From Acidobacteriota bacterium (GTDB taxonomy: Bacteria; Acidobacteriota; Blastocatellia; Pyrinomonadales; Pyrinomonadaceae), in the NCBI GenBank assembly GCA_016713675.1, contig JADJOS010000001.1, forward strand, positions 1,922,001 through 1,986,000: a stretch of 64,000 nucleotides of DNA, in the 5' to 3' direction. The position numbers were made by a program, and so were the translations under genes. Shown piece after piece: positions 1 to 9,806 of the stretch. Positions within the stretch are counted from its first letter, which is position 1; each line of letters opens with the position of its first letter. The notes beneath the pieces are model-generated. The model had not been told where the DNA came from, searched no databases, and was given only the letters and a program-made list of their open reading frames with translations.

Positions 1-141
1 CAAACCTTAACACCGGACCTCACGCATTCCTGAGTTGAAAATAGCGATCCCTGCTCGTTTCCCGAACGGTGATGGCCTCACGCCGTTCCGGACGCGGTGA
101 TTGATTCCGTACGACCCGCTTTGTTATTCTGAAAAGACGCC

Positions 142-540
142 ATGGAACTTGTTCTTTTCGATAGGTATCGTTCCGCATGCCGCGCGCTCGTCTTGTACGG
201 TGTGCTGGCCGGCCTGTTGTTCTCATGCGGCGAAGGTGTTCGCCTGTTTCCGTTTCCGGTCGAAAAGGCCGTCGGCACCGGTTCATTCGGAACGGACAAT
301 GGTCAGCGGATCCAATACGAGGAGAATGTTCCCCGCGTCGAAAAGGGCCGTGAGAAAAAAGAGGACGGCTCGTCGGATGATGGCAGCGATGCCCAGTTGG
401 TCCTGTTAAATGCAGGTAGATCTCCTATTTCAGACAGAACCATGGTACCCGCACCGGCTGACGGTATTTCGGGGCCGGTCGTTTTCTTTCCGCTCAAATT
501 TGTTTCCGGGCTCCAGGGCCGTGCACCACCTCGCGCATAG
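142..540 (+). CDS. Hypothetical small lipoprotein-like protein
   Basis: A 132-residue frame of unknown function. ATG at 142 is the first possible start, because an in-frame TGA lies at 130-132. Residues 14-28 are hydrophobic and end in LFSC at Cys29, which could be a lipobox. A glycine-rich GEGVRLFPFP stretch follows, and the rest is charged and low in structure. No Shine-Dalgarno sequence is visible, and ORFs on the opposite strand cover part of the region. The hydrophobic-Cys-GEG-LFPFP start resembles small hypothetical proteins I associate with Acidobacteriota, but this is recollection only. The antiporter gene follows about 100 bp downstream. Confidence 0.42.
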   Translation: MELVLFDRYRSACRALVLYGVLAGLLFSCGEGVRLFPFPVEKAVGTGSFGTDNGQRIQYEENVPRVEKGREKKEDGSSDDGSDAQLVLLNAGRSPISDRTMVPAPADGISGPVVFFPLKFVSGLQGRAPPRA

Positions 541-614
541 TGTTTGTCAAAAACATCTGATCTTTTGAAAATTTGGCCATTTCCCCACGAAACGGCCGGG
601 CACTATTTGAATTT

Positions 615-630
615 GCGGCACATGTGCCGC
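615..630. promoter_or_regulatory. Perfect 16-bp palindrome before the antiporter gene
   Basis: GCGGCACATGTGCCGC is perfectly self-complementary and ends 13 bases before the antiporter ATG at 644. The position suits an operator or an RNA hairpin that affects translation. No cognate regulator is visible nearby. Confidence 0.4.
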
Positions 631-643
631 CGGAGCGGAATAA

Positions 644-2660
644 ATGCATACACCCCAGTTATTTACTGATCTTTTAATTATCTTTCTCGTCTCAGTACCT
701 GTGGCATTTCTGTGCCTCAGGCTAAAACTGCCGTTGCTTGTCGGTTTGATGCTTACCGGTATTGCGATCGGCCCTTATGGGCTCGGGCTGATCAAAGATG
801 TCGAAGGCGTTGAGATACTCGCCGAGATCGGCGTGATGCTTCTCCTATTTACGATCGGCCTCGAATTTTCCCTCAGCCGGCTGCGTGAAATGAAACGCCT
901 CGTGCTGGTCGGCGGCGGGCTCCAGGTCGGCGTCACGGTTGCCGCGGTCGCGGGCCTCGCGGTCTTTCTCGGCAGGGAATTGAACCAGGCCGTTTTCTTT
1001 GGCTTTTTGGTCGCGCTTTCAAGTACCGCGATCGTCCTCAAAAGCTACGTTGACCGCCGCGAGGTCGACGCCCCGCATGGCCGTGCCGGCGTCGGTATTT
1101 TGCTCTTTCAGGACATCAGCATCGTGTTCATGCTGCTGATGATACCGATGCTCGGCGGCAAGGGCGATATGACGGCTTATTCGGTGCTTATCGATCTGGG
1201 AGGCTCGCTGCTTGCCCTCGCTCTCATCGTGCTCGGAGCGTGGCTTCTGCTGCCCAAATTCCTCGGTCGCATGGTCGGCCTTCGCAGTACTGAGGTCTTT
1301 CTTTTGACGGTCGTCCTGCTCTGTATCGGTATGTCGTGGGTTACCGCTCACTTTGGAATGTCACTTGCTCTTGGCGGATTTATCGCCGGCATGGTGCTTG
1401 CAGATTCAGACTACAGCCATCAGGTCACGGCAGAGGTGCTGCCGTTTCGCGATATTTTTAACAGTATTTTTTTTGTCGATCGGAATGCTGCTGTCGCTGG
1501 CGGCGTTTGTGCAGAATATCGAGACAGTAATGGTCGTCGTCGTCGTCCTGATCGCCGCGAAGGCACTGATCATCTACGCGATCATGCGAATCATCGGTTC
1601 TCCGCAGCGCGTTGCTGTTATGGCCGGTATCGGGCTTGCACAGATCGGCGAATTTTCATTCGTACTGGCCAAATCGGGGCAGGGGGCCGGCTTGCTGCCC
1701 GAAAACGACTATCAGACATTTCTCGCTGCTTCGATCATCTCGATGATCGCGACGCCATTCCTTATCGCTCTCGCTCCGCGGATCGGCTATGGTATCCAAT
1801 CGCTGTTCTCGCGGGGTGCAGATATCGCTGACCAGAGCGTTTCCGAGGACATCCATCTAACGTCCAGCGGCGGGCTCGAACGACACGTCGTCATCGTCGG
1901 TTACGGCCTCAACGGACGCAATCTGTCGCGCGTCCTGCGCTCGGTCGGTGTGCCCTACACCGTGCTCGACATCAATGCCGAGACCGTTCGCCTTGCAAAA
2001 GAAAAGGGCGAAAAGATCAATTTTGGTGACGCCGCCCGTCGCGAAGTGCTGCTGCACGCCGCTGTCGACAAGGCGTGGGTGCTGGTGCTCGCATTGTCCG
2101 ACCCCGAGGCCGGCCGCCGTACCGTCGCCCTCGCCCGGAGTTTGAACAAGGACCTGCACATCGTCGTACGCACACGCTACACGGCTGAGATCACCGAACT
2201 GCTCAAAATTGGCGCCAACGAGGTCATTCCGGAGGAGTTTGAGACAAGCATCGAAATATTCTCACGCGTCCTTCATCGCTTCGGAATGCCGCGAAGCACC
2301 ATCGAAGACCAGATCGGCCGTATTCGCCGTCAGGGATACGAGATGCTCCGTAGCCCTTCGATACCGCAGGTCGAAATGGGCAACCTCAACGAGGCTCTGC
2401 ACAAGGCGGTCACACAAACCGTGCTGCTGACCGATCGGTCGCCTGTCACAGGAAAAGATCTCGGCGAGATCGACCTTCGCGGCAAGACCGGTGCGACGGT
2501 ACTGGCCGTTATCCGAAACGGTGAGACAAAGGTAAGTCCCGGTGCCGGTTACCGACTATGCGACGGCGATACTCTGCTCTTGTCCGGCTCAGTCGAAAAG
2601 ATCGAGCGTGCATTGCTGATGATCTGTCCCGGCTCGGAGATCGAAGGGTTCAACGCATAA
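644..2660 (+). CDS. Monovalent cation:proton antiporter, CPA2/KefB type, with TrkA-N domain (frameshifted)
   Basis: An inner-membrane K+/Na+:H+ antiporter of the CPA2 family. The N-terminal half holds about a dozen membrane segments, including the family-like ALSSTAIVLK and LALGGFIAGM motifs. A cytoplasmic TrkA-N (RCK) domain follows, starting at HVVIVGYGLNGRN with a dinucleotide-binding GxGxxG, then a TrkA-C-like end. The gene is read in two frames. The first runs correctly to the FRDIFNSIFF region and then breaks at a run of eight T (1467-1474). The second frame resumes with LSIGMLLSLA. Removing one T or adding two restores one protein; the ten-T version matches the family spacing best. An assembly error or a slippery tract are both possible. 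Confidence 0.85.
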
Positions 2661-2690
2661 AAAAACGGGCCTTCGGACCCGTTCCTATTT
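2661..2690 (+). terminator. Rho-independent terminator after the antiporter
   Basis: AACGGG at 2664-2669 pairs with CCCGTT at 2678-2683, with CC/GG extending the stem around a TTC loop. It starts directly after the stop codon. An A-run precedes and a T-rich stretch follows, so it may also serve the convergent minus-strand gene. Confidence 0.7.
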
Positions 2691-2711
2691 CTCCTAAAGG
2701 ATCGTTGCGTG

Positions 2712-3464
2712 TTAGCTGATCGTCCACATCGCAAACCTTTCCCAAGTTTCGGTCCTTGCGATCAGTGATGTGACAGGGCCGGCCGCGGCCAGCAAAGCGA
2801 CGGCGGCGGCAAAGGCTCGATTCATCTTGCCGTTCCTGTACGTATCGACCGCGAGAAAGATCAAGCCGAGCAACGCCGGAAGGCCAATGAACCAGATCGC
2901 TCCGAGTTCGGGTACGAACGCGAACGGAAAGCGTGCAAGCGATGACGGCATGAAATTGAGCACTGTCACGAGGATCAAACGCTTGTGATTGGCTGCGTTC
3001 CTGCGATAGTAGATCGCCGCAGTAAAGATGATCACAAATTTAACGATATCGGCCATCGGAATGATAAAGAATTGGGCCGAAGTGTAGCCCGGGAATGTCG
3101 ATCCGCGGGCAAACATCGCGTAACCGGTCATTGTCCCGACAACCACGACGGCGGCCGCGAGCACACAACCCAAAATACCGAGCGTCATGTGTAGCTTTAT
3201 CTTTTTGGCTGAGATCAAGGTCGCCTGAACGCTGATCAAAATGATCCAGGCGGACATCACGAGTCCGTGAACGTGAACAAGCAGGCTCGGCAGCGGCGGT
3301 GCTGTAGTAAGGGTCTTGAAGTAATATGAAGGTGCAAATCCGATGATGTTCACCAGCGGAAATAACACTGCAACTGCGAGAAAAAAGCGGTGTTCAAATG
3401 ATAGCCGCTGCCGCCGGGCCGCGAGTTCTGTCGTAGGAAAATCTGTCGCAAAATTTGTAGCCAT
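2712..3464 (-). CDS. Polytopic membrane protein of unknown function
   Basis: A 250-residue protein with about seven hydrophobic segments and a short cytoplasmic N-terminus. Conserved-looking histidines sit in VHVHGLVMSAW, KLHMTLG and NHKRL, an arrangement that recalls DUF2306-like or haem-binding membrane proteins; I cannot confirm haem binding. It is convergent with the antiporter gene. A large hairpin repeat (3551-3631) lies between its start and the next gene. The ATG at 3464 is preceded by GAGAAAGG on its own strand, a plausible ribosome site. No operon partner is evident. Confidence 0.75.
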   Translation of the reverse strand: MATNFATDFPTTELAARRQRLSFEHRFFLAVAVLFPLVNIIGFAPSYYFKTLTTAPPLPSLLVHVHGLVMSAWIILISVQATLISAKKIKLHMTLGILGCVLAAAVVVVGTMTGYAMFARGSTFPGYTSAQFFIIPMADIVKFVIIFTAAIYYRRNAANHKRLILVTVLNFMPSSLARFPFAFVPELGAIWFIGLPALLGLIFLAVDTYRNGKMNRAFAAAVALLAAAGPVTSLIARTETWERFAMWTIS

Positions 3465-3550
3465 AACCTTTCTCCGTTATCGAAGTCGTTAGGCAAGATC
3501 GCCTTCACCAGATAAGGCGAAAGATCGCAGAAAAAAGTATCAGGAAAAAA

Positions 3551-3631
3551 TTTAACCGCGAAATACGCGAAAGGACGCCTAAAAGAAGCATTTTCTTCTT
3601 TTAGCGTCCTTTCGCGTATTTCGCGGTTAAA
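3551..3631. repeat. Interspersed palindrome, CGCGAAA family
   Basis: Two near-perfect arms of about 37 bp (3551-3588 and 3595-3631) flank a six-base loop. The arms contain the units AACCGCGAAATACGCGAAA and GGACGC. Related palindromes lie at 25555-25621, 14775-14856 and 45018-45075, and a fragment is inside the gene at 15855. It sits just past the stop of the surface-protein gene, where it could also act as a terminator or mRNA stabiliser. Confidence 0.85.
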
Positions 3632-3640
3632 CTCCGCCTC

Positions 3641-6600
3641 TTACGGTTCGGCGATCAGGTCAAACCCGACCGCGTCTTCGCCGAGCGAGATCGTTCGCGG
3701 CGTGAATGTGTACTGCTTGCTTTGTGCCGAGACAATATAAGTCTGGCCGACGAGCAGACCTTCGACCTTGTAATAGCCGAAAGCACTTGATATCGCCCTT
3801 CGTGCGTTTCCTTCAGAGTCAGTTACGATGACGCTTACGCGACCGAGCGAACGCCCATCTGCCGACGTCAAGCGGCCCGCGATCGATGCACTTGCCGCAG
3901 TTGGCGGCAGCGGTTCGCCCGCAGTCCAATCGGAATATGAAGTCAGTCCGTTGACCGTAAATGTATTCGCCGCCGGTGTCACAAAAACACTTGCACCATT
4001 CGCATACGTTACAGCCGTTGTTCCGCCGGTCACACGGATAACCTGATACACAGCCTCGTTGCCAAAGACATCGGGTGTCAGGTAATTAAAGACGATATTA
4101 GACGTGATCCCGCTGCCGCTCAACGTCCAATAGCGATGCAATGTTGTCGCATTTCCAAGCGGCACCGGAGCGAGCGGAGCAACCGCGGCATTTGCGAATA
4201 CCGTCAATTCGCCAGAACCTGCCGTTACGGTCGTCGTCACCGGCGAGTATGCCCCTGTCGTCCCGACCGGATAGAGGAACGCCGGTCCAGCCGCCCCAAA
4301 TACCTTTCTCAGCCTTCCTTTGACATGGCCGGCGGTCCGCGAAGTAGTTCCGGCAGTGCCGATAGAAAGAACATTTATTCCGCTCACGGTCAATTCGCCG
4401 CCCGACAAAGTCAGAGCACCGTTGACGGTCTCGTTCTGGTTCATCGTCACGCCGGCAGCGTTATTGATCGTCAGTCCGTTAAAAGTTGTAACGGCGGCTC
4501 CTCCTATGGTCTGGGCCGCACTGCCGTTGAAGGTGACGACGCTGCTTCCCGCCGTAAAGGTGGCATTATTCGTCCAGCTCGCCCCGGTCATGCCGATCGC
4601 CGTCGCCGTTCCGGCCGCAAATGTCCCGGCCGTAATGGTCATATTTCCCGCGATCGGTAGCGAGGTGACACTGCCCGCGGCTTGGAGCGTTCCGCTGCTT
4701 TTATTTACGGTAAAGTGGTTAAACGAAATGCTCGAAGCCGTGCCGTTGAGGTTTTGAGCACCTGTTCCGCTAAAATTCACGGTACCGGAATTATGCGTAA
4801 ACGTTGCCGCCGCCGCCCGTGTCAAGCTTCCGGTCAGATCGAGAGTGCCGGACGTCGAGGTAAATGTTCCCGCGTTCAGATTGATACTGTCGCCTCCGAG
4901 AACCGATATCGCCCCCGATAGATTCATCGAACCCGCATTCTGGTCGATCCCGTCACCGCCAGTTCCCGATGTGTTGTTGTTTATCGTAAGACCGTCGATA
5001 TTCGTCGTCGAACTCGTCGCATCGTTACGGATAGCACCGCCCGCTCCTGTTGCGACATTCGAAACCATACCCGAAGCTGAATTGATCGTAAGTGATATGC
5101 CCGCTCCACCGCCGCCGTTAAATACCCCTGCGCCGGTCGGGGACGTATTGCCTGAGATGGTGCTGCTGCTGATCGCCGCATTGTATGCCGCTAGGAAATA
5201 GACTCCTCCGCCTTTTCCCGTAGCGTTGTCAGCGTGGTTAACATTGATCGTGCAGCTTGTAATTTGCGTACTGCCCACAACTCCCAGAGCTCCGAGATTC
5301 GAAATGGCAACGCCGCCGCCAACGCCGCCTGTGCCGTTCGCAACGTTGGTTTGAATGCTCACCGATCCGATATTTGCAACTTGATTCCCATCGATCAAGA
5401 AGCCGCCGCCGTTCGTTGCGGCGTTGCTGTTGAACAACCCGCCATTGATCGTCACCGTGCCGCCATATGAATGCCTGATCCTGCCGCCGCCGCCGCCAGC
5501 ACCCGCAGAAGACGTATTGTTGGAGGATGACGTGTTGGTCAGCGTCACATCGTGTTTATCTGCGAACATATTGATCCCGCCGCTTTCGCGAGCAGCAATG
5601 TTTCCCGAGATCGTGTTGTTGTTAAGGGATACCGAGCCGGCACTCGCCCCGCCCGGAGTTGCCGTGTTTGCGCTGTCGATGTTGACACCGCCGCCATAGC
5701 TCTGAGCGCAGCCGGTCACCGTATTGCCCGAAACGGTCGATCCCGAAAGTGAAAATACATTGCCCGTCAGCATCAGGAAAAAATCAATTCCGCCGCCGGT
5801 CTCGAAGAACGAGCCGCAAAATGCCGCTCCGTTATTAACTCCGCCGGACATATTCATTCCCGAAAATCCGACATTAATGCCGGAAATTGCTCCGGTCTGG
5901 TTCATGCCAAACAGTTTGCAGTCTCCGCAAGCGTTGGTGTAAGTCGTTGTCAGAGTGGTTGGGGCATTTCCCGTGATGGTAAGGCTGCCATTCACGTCGA
6001 GGTCGCCTGTTGCGGCAGCATTCTCAGCACCGCCGCCGCTTACCACAGTCAATTGGGGAGCGATGCCGGGATTGAATGTGATCACGTCAGCACCGACGCC
6101 GTTCGCATTCGAAGCAATGACGGCTCCGCGAAGACTGCAATCATTTGCCGCTCCTGTACACGCTGACGCTGCCGCAGTGTCATCATTGCGGTCGACCGTA
6201 AATGTCGCCAGCGGTGCAACCATCACAATGGTCGGCTCGATCTTGCCCTTTTGCAGCAAGACCATTCCCGGAACGCCCATCACGCTCAAACGCATCGGCA
6301 GAATGGCGACAGTCTCGCCCGCCGGCGAGAGCCTCGTCGAAGACCGCTGAGCCGACTTGTCGCGCGTTACAACATCGATGCTGCCGCCGGTCACGATCAG
6401 ATCGTCCGAGGGCTGTGTCGAAATGCGGGCACCGTTGATAAACGTGCCGTTTGAGGCAACTTCCTCGGCAACACGCCAATTGGACGTTCTCGCCTTTGCC
6501 GCCGGAGCCGTAATTTCGCCATTTCGAATGCGTGCGAGCTGTCGCCGTTTCGTAAGCGCTTCGGCTTCCGTAAACTCACGAGTATCGAGCCGTCCATTCG

Positions 6601-7624
6601 CGATCACGCGGGTCATTCCGTCGTCGCCGACAATGGCTATCTCGGGCCGCGATTCACGGTCCCAGGCAAATTCTCCGACCGCAATATCTCTCGCACGCGA
6701 CGGCAGGTCTATCGTATCGACACCGGATCCACGGCCTTGTAAAACGAAGATCCGCGAACCTGACGCAGCGACGATGTCTTCACCTTGAGCAGCGTCGAGA
6801 TCGCCAAACACGATCCGCTCGACCGTTCCGCCGACCGGCCGAAGCTCGGGCCGCTGGACCAGGATCGATTCGTTTGAGCTGTAGACCAACAATGCCGCGT
6901 CACCGCCGACGCCGACTACCAGATCAGCATTCGCATCACCCGCACTGATCTGCCCGGCTCCGATCGCTGTTATCGAACCCGCGACCGCAACTCGCTCAAC
7001 ACCGCGAAAACCGTTCTCGCGATCACTCGCCACAAGTTCGATCGACGATGCTCCGCGCGTCGCCGCCACAATATCTTTCAAACCGTCACGATCAAAATCG
7101 CCCGTAACCAATAGTTCAGGTGCGTCGCCGAGCCGTACTATTCTAGCTGACTCGAAGGGCATCGGGAATCGCGTTTCCTCGCGGATCCCACGCAATACCT
7201 CTTCGTCCGAAGGCGAATACGCACGCTCATTCCCGTAATAGACCACCAAAAAACCGCCGCCAGACGAACGGTAACCGCTCACCAGATCAGGATAACCGTC
7301 GCCGTTAATATCATCCGTCGCCAGCGAAAGCGGTTCAGCCGAACCGGCATCAATGCCCTCGGCGCGCAGCCCGCCAAGCACGCCATCCAACTCCAATTCG
7401 CGGCCCGCCTGAAATTTTGTCAACCCCGTGTCTGCTGACGCCGGGACGGTAATTCCCGGATCAAAACCGTTCAGAGCAGATAACCTGACACTCATGCCCG
7501 CCTCGCCCGAACGGCTATCAGCCGAACCGGGCGTTGTGCCGAATTGGAAAACGGCGGCACCGATCAGAAAGGCTGATAATGTAAAGAATGCGGCAGTATT
7601 GGTACGAGAGAACATGGAGTTCAT
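3641..7624 (-). CDS. Large secreted surface protein: FG-GAP repeats, CSLREA domain, beta-helix, carboxypeptidase-like C-terminus
   Basis: About 1,327 residues. A signal peptide covers roughly the first 35. FG-GAP/VCBS-type repeats follow, with DINGDGYPDLV, DFDRDGLKDIV and similar calcium-loop motifs, up to about residue 330. A CSLRGAVIASN motif of the CSLREA type then leads into a long Gly/Asn/Thr-rich parallel beta-helix of the polymorphic outer-membrane-protein kind. The last ~75 residues resemble a carboxypeptidase regulatory-like (Ig-fold) domain (RVSVIVTDSEGNA...GYYKVEGL). Likely cell-surface or secreted, possibly adhesive. I start at ATG 7624, with GAGGTGAT as ribosome site, rather than GTG 7636. 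It is the last gene of a minus-strand run behind three tail-collar genes. Confidence 0.85.
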   Translation of the reverse strand: MNSMFSRTNTAAFFTLSAFLIGAAVFQFGTTPGSADSRSGEAGMSVRLSALNGFDPGITVPASADTGLTKFQAGRELELDGVLGGLRAEGIDAGSAEPLSLATDDINGDGYPDLVSGYRSSGGGFLVVYYGNERAYSPSDEEVLRGIREETRFPMPFESARIVRLGDAPELLVTGDFDRDGLKDIVAATRGASSIELVASDRENGFRGVERVAVAGSITAIGAGQISAGDANADLVVGVGGDAALLVYSSNESILVQRPELRPVGGTVERIVFGDLDAAQGEDIVAASGSRIFVLQGRGSGVDTIDLPSRARDIAVGEFAWDRESRPEIAIVGDDGMTRVIANGRLDTREFTEAEALTKRRQLARIRNGEITAPAAKARTSNWRVAEEVASNGTFINGARISTQPSDDLIVTGGSIDVVTRDKSAQRSSTRLSPAGETVAILPMRLSVMGVPGMVLLQKGKIEPTIVMVAPLATFTVDRNDDTAAASACTGAANDCSLRGAVIASNANGVGADVITFNPGIAPQLTVVSGGGAENAAATGDLDVNGSLTITGNAPTTLTTTYTNACGDCKLFGMNQTGAISGINVGFSGMNMSGGVNNGAAFCGSFFETGGGIDFFLMLTGNVFSLSGSTVSGNTVTGCAQSYGGGVNIDSANTATPGGASAGSVSLNNNTISGNIAARESGGINMFADKHDVTLTNTSSSNNTSSAGAGGGGGRIRHSYGGTVTINGGLFNSNAATNGGGFLIDGNQVANIGSVSIQTNVANGTGGVGGGVAISNLGALGVVGSTQITSCTINVNHADNATGKGGGVYFLAAYNAAISSSTISGNTSPTGAGVFNGGGGAGISLTINSASGMVSNVATGAGGAIRNDATSSTTNIDGLTINNNTSGTGGDGIDQNAGSMNLSGAISVLGGDSINLNAGTFTSTSGTLDLTGSLTRAAAATFTHNSGTVNFSGTGAQNLNGTASSISFNHFTVNKSSGTLQAAGSVTSLPIAGNMTITAGTFAAGTATAIGMTGASWTNNATFTAGSSVVTFNGSAAQTIGGAAVTTFNGLTINNAAGVTMNQNETVNGALTLSGGELTVSGINVLSIGTAGTTSRTAGHVKGRLRKVFGAAGPAFLYPVGTTGAYSPVTTTVTAGSGELTVFANAAVAPLAPVPLGNATTLHRYWTLSGSGITSNIVFNYLTPDVFGNEAVYQVIRVTGGTTAVTYANGASVFVTPAANTFTVNGLTSYSDWTAGEPLPPTAASASIAGRLTSADGRSLGRVSVIVTDSEGNARRAISSAFGYYKVEGLLVGQTYIVSAQSKQYTFTPRTISLGEDAVGFDLIAEP

Positions 7625-7704
7625 ATTTTTTATCACCTCGAAATTACATGAGAGGCCTGGTCTTAATGATCAATGCCTATTTAGGACGTGCTGGATCACG
7701 ATGC

Positions 7705-8232
7705 TCAGGCCGCCGGAGGGTATACTCCCTGCAGTGCGATGATGAATGTGATCGCGAGATACGGCTGCATGTTATTGTGCGGTTGATTGCCGCCGGCAAA
7801 GCCGATCAGGTCCGTGCGCATCGCAGTATCTTTCACGTTCTGATACAGCGGCGGCGGCGTCCGGCCGCCGGACGAGCTTGCCCATGTGCCGCCTGAGGCA
7901 GTATTTTGCGATCCCGCCGCGGTGCTGCCCATCGGTGAATGACTATGCGCAGGCATTTGCGTTGTGAGCAGCGTGACATTTTCGGCACCATCCTGCTCGC
8001 CAAGAACTCGATCTGACAGCCCCGGCCCTTGACCGAATTGCATCGGGGCACGGCCCCGAAGGTCCGGCAGTCCAAATGTCACCGTCCCGTTTCCGCCGTA
8101 GGTCGTGCCGATCAGCGAAAACAAAGCTGTATTTTGTGCGATCGGCAAGAGCTGGCCTTCGCATCTTGCCCATCCGCGAGGGGCAAAGTTGCCCCCAAAA
8201 ATCCTTATTTCTGCAATAAATGGTTCTGACAT
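7705..8232 (-). CDS. Phage tail-collar domain protein (MdpB-like), copy 1
   Basis: A 175-residue tail-collar protein (Pfam Tail Collar type). The N-terminal motif GWARCEGQLLPIAQNTALFS is followed by GTTYGGNG, then the LPDLRGRAP and GQGPGLSDRVLGE collar signatures, and a C-terminal HNNMQPYLAITFIIAL segment. Such proteins derive from phage tail-tip proteins, but chromosomal copies in threes are common in environmental bacteria and their function is not settled. No phage head, terminase or lysis genes are nearby. It lies 21 bp after copy 2 and 80 bp before the surface-protein gene. No signal peptide is seen. Confidence 0.85.
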   Translation of the reverse strand: MSEPFIAEIRIFGGNFAPRGWARCEGQLLPIAQNTALFSLIGTTYGGNGTVTFGLPDLRGRAPMQFGQGPGLSDRVLGEQDGAENVTLLTTQMPAHSHSPMGSTAAGSQNTASGGTWASSSGGRTPPPLYQNVKDTAMRTDLIGFAGGNQPHNNMQPYLAITFIIALQGVYPPAA

Positions 8233-8253
8233 AATTGATCTCTGGATCTGCGT

Positions 8254-8781
8254 TTAATTTTGCGATGGAAAGATGCCCGTTATCGCGATGCAAAAGTTTA
8301 GTGCCAAATACGGTGACATATTCTCATGGGCCTGTCCGCCTACCGCCGAGAGGCTGCCGGACTGCATAGATGCGTTTGGTGCAGAGTCAACGTAGGCATT
8401 TGAATTATTCGCCCAGATTCCGCCGGCGACACTTGGCTGATTAGGCGCCGCGGTGCTGGCTGACAACACGTGATTATGCTGCGCTGTTTCAGCCGCTGAA
8501 AGTGCATGCGTGGGATACCCGGCCTGTTGGCCGATCGAATACGGTGAAAGACCCGGGCCTTGTCCCCAGTGGATCGGGACACGCCCCTTTAAATTTGGCA
8601 ATGCAAATGTCGTGATCCCGTCACCGCCGTAGGTCGTGCCCAAGAGCGAAAAAAGAGCCTGGTTCTGAGAGATCCCCAATGTCTGGCCGTCACATTTTGC
8701 CCAGCCCTGCGGAGTGTAACCAAAACCGAATATCCTGATCTCACCAAGGAATTGATCGAGCCCTAAATTTTGTTCTGTCAT
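8254..8781 (-). CDS. Phage tail-collar domain protein, copy 2
   Basis: A 175-residue paralogue of the flanking collar genes, with GWAKCDGQTLGISQNQALFS, GTTYGGDG, LPNLKGRVPIHWGQGPGL and a C-terminal ENMSPYLALNFCIAITGIFP. The frame stays open to 9051, but ATG at 8781, preceded by GGAGAAATAAG, fits both the family start and a good ribosome site. The longer N-terminus would overlap copy 3 and is Arg/Pro-rich shadow sequence. The divergence between copies suggests an old triplication with specialisation. Confidence 0.85.
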   Translation of the reverse strand: MTEQNLGLDQFLGEIRIFGFGYTPQGWAKCDGQTLGISQNQALFSLLGTTYGGDGITTFALPNLKGRVPIHWGQGPGLSPYSIGQQAGYPTHALSAAETAQHNHVLSASTAAPNQPSVAGGIWANNSNAYVDSAPNASMQSGSLSAVGGQAHENMSPYLALNFCIAITGIFPSQN

Positions 8782-8830
8782 CTTATTTCTCCGATTCAAA
8801 CCGTTGAAACACCCCGAACTTGTTATTTTC

Positions 8831-9346
8831 TCAAGATTGCTGAGGGAAAATGCCAAAGGCCGAAATAATGAACGAGATGCACAATATCGGTTGCACGTTC
8901 GAATGCGGCTGGCTCGACCCGGCAATGCTGACAATGGTCGACGCCATTGGTGTGGCCGGTGAGGACGTGTTGTAGATGTTCGTCGGTGCCGTCCCCCAGG
9001 TCGCGTCTTCCGGCGAAGCTGCGGTGCCGGCCGTGTTGCTCGCCCCGACACTGTGCGTATGAGGCCCGATTTGCTGGGCCGACAAGGTTACGGTCTCAAC
9101 CCCGCCATTCTCGCCCAAAAAATAATTAGGCAGCCCCGAACCCTGGCCCTGATGGATCGGAATCCGCCCTCGAAGGTCCGGCACCGAAAAAGTGTTCTGT
9201 CCGTCGCCGCCGTAGGTCGTGCCGAGTAAAGTAAATAAAGTTTCGTACTCCAAAATAGGTAATAGCGAGCCATCGCAACGCAGCCAGCCGACCGGAAGCC
9301 GAAACCCGGCAAACATCTTGATCTCACCAACGTAAGGTAATGCCAT
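8831..9346 (-). CDS. Phage tail-collar domain protein, copy 3
   Basis: A 171-residue member of the same family: GWLRCDGSLLPILEYETLFT, GTTYGGDGQNTF, VPDLRGRIPIHQGQGSGL and a C-terminal SNVQPILCISFIISAFGIFP. GGAG lies a few bases upstream of the ATG at 9346. It is the first of the three collar genes in transcription order and sits 15 bp after the Tat-signal DUF6916-like gene, so co-transcription is likely. Confidence 0.85.
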   Translation of the reverse strand: MALPYVGEIKMFAGFRLPVGWLRCDGSLLPILEYETLFTLLGTTYGGDGQNTFSVPDLRGRIPIHQGQGSGLPNYFLGENGGVETVTLSAQQIGPHTHSVGASNTAGTAASPEDATWGTAPTNIYNTSSPATPMASTIVSIAGSSQPHSNVQPILCISFIISAFGIFPQQS

Positions 9347-9361
9347 TGTTTTACTCCAATA

Positions 9362-9784
9362 CTAGTGTGCTAACCGATTAAAGACCGCGTCATACAACCG
9401 GTTGCCTTCCGCGTCGCCATTTTCCGTTATGAACAGCGAAAACGAACGAAACGCAAAATGATCGACCTCATAAGTGTTTTGCGCCAGAGGCTGGCCGGAC
9501 GGGCCCTCAAATCGCAGTGCGAAACACTCTTCGCCGCGTCCGGCTGGTACATAACTCGACGGCGTGCGAATATCGACATCTGCTAACCGAAGCACCACCG
9601 CACGTCCATCGCTGCCGCGAAATGTGAAATTCGTGCCGACAAACGGCAAAAATACTGCTGACGTCATTTTCGCCAAACGGTCAACAGAGCGCCGCGGCTG
9701 GCCGAGTGCGATGCCGTTCATCTGCGAGACCACCGTAACAGCAACAGGTGCCGCGGCGATAAAGTTTCTGCGTGAGATCTTCAT
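9362..9784 (-). CDS. DUF6916-like protein with Tat-type signal
   Basis: A 140-residue protein. It starts with a twin-arginine-like signal (SRRNFIAAAPVAVTVV) and a hydrophobic core, so export through Tat is likely. The mature part carries the pattern I associate with DUF6916 (F-VG--F plus ALRFEGPSGQPLAQNTYEVDH and a final RLYDAVFN). Such domains are often encoded beside tail-collar genes. It lies 15 bp before collar copy 3 and 22 bp after a second, signal-less relative. The molecular function is unknown. Confidence 0.65.
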   Translation of the reverse strand: MKISRRNFIAAAPVAVTVVSQMNGIALGQPRRSVDRLAKMTSAVFLPFVGTNFTFRGSDGRAVVLRLADVDIRTPSSYVPAGRGEECFALRFEGPSGQPLAQNTYEVDHFAFRSFSLFITENGDAEGNRLYDAVFNRLAH

Positions 9785-9806
9785 TTCCTACTTCCTCCGA
9801 ACTGAG

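Noticed and set aside
6183..6788. Plus-strand ORFs opposite the surface-protein gene (also 3828-5942)
   Set aside because: They are Arg/Pro-rich antisense shadows of a long, well-supported minus-strand gene.
7705..9346. Prophage
   Set aside because: Only collar-domain genes are present. No integrase, terminase, portal, capsid or lysis genes, and chromosomal trios of this family are common.
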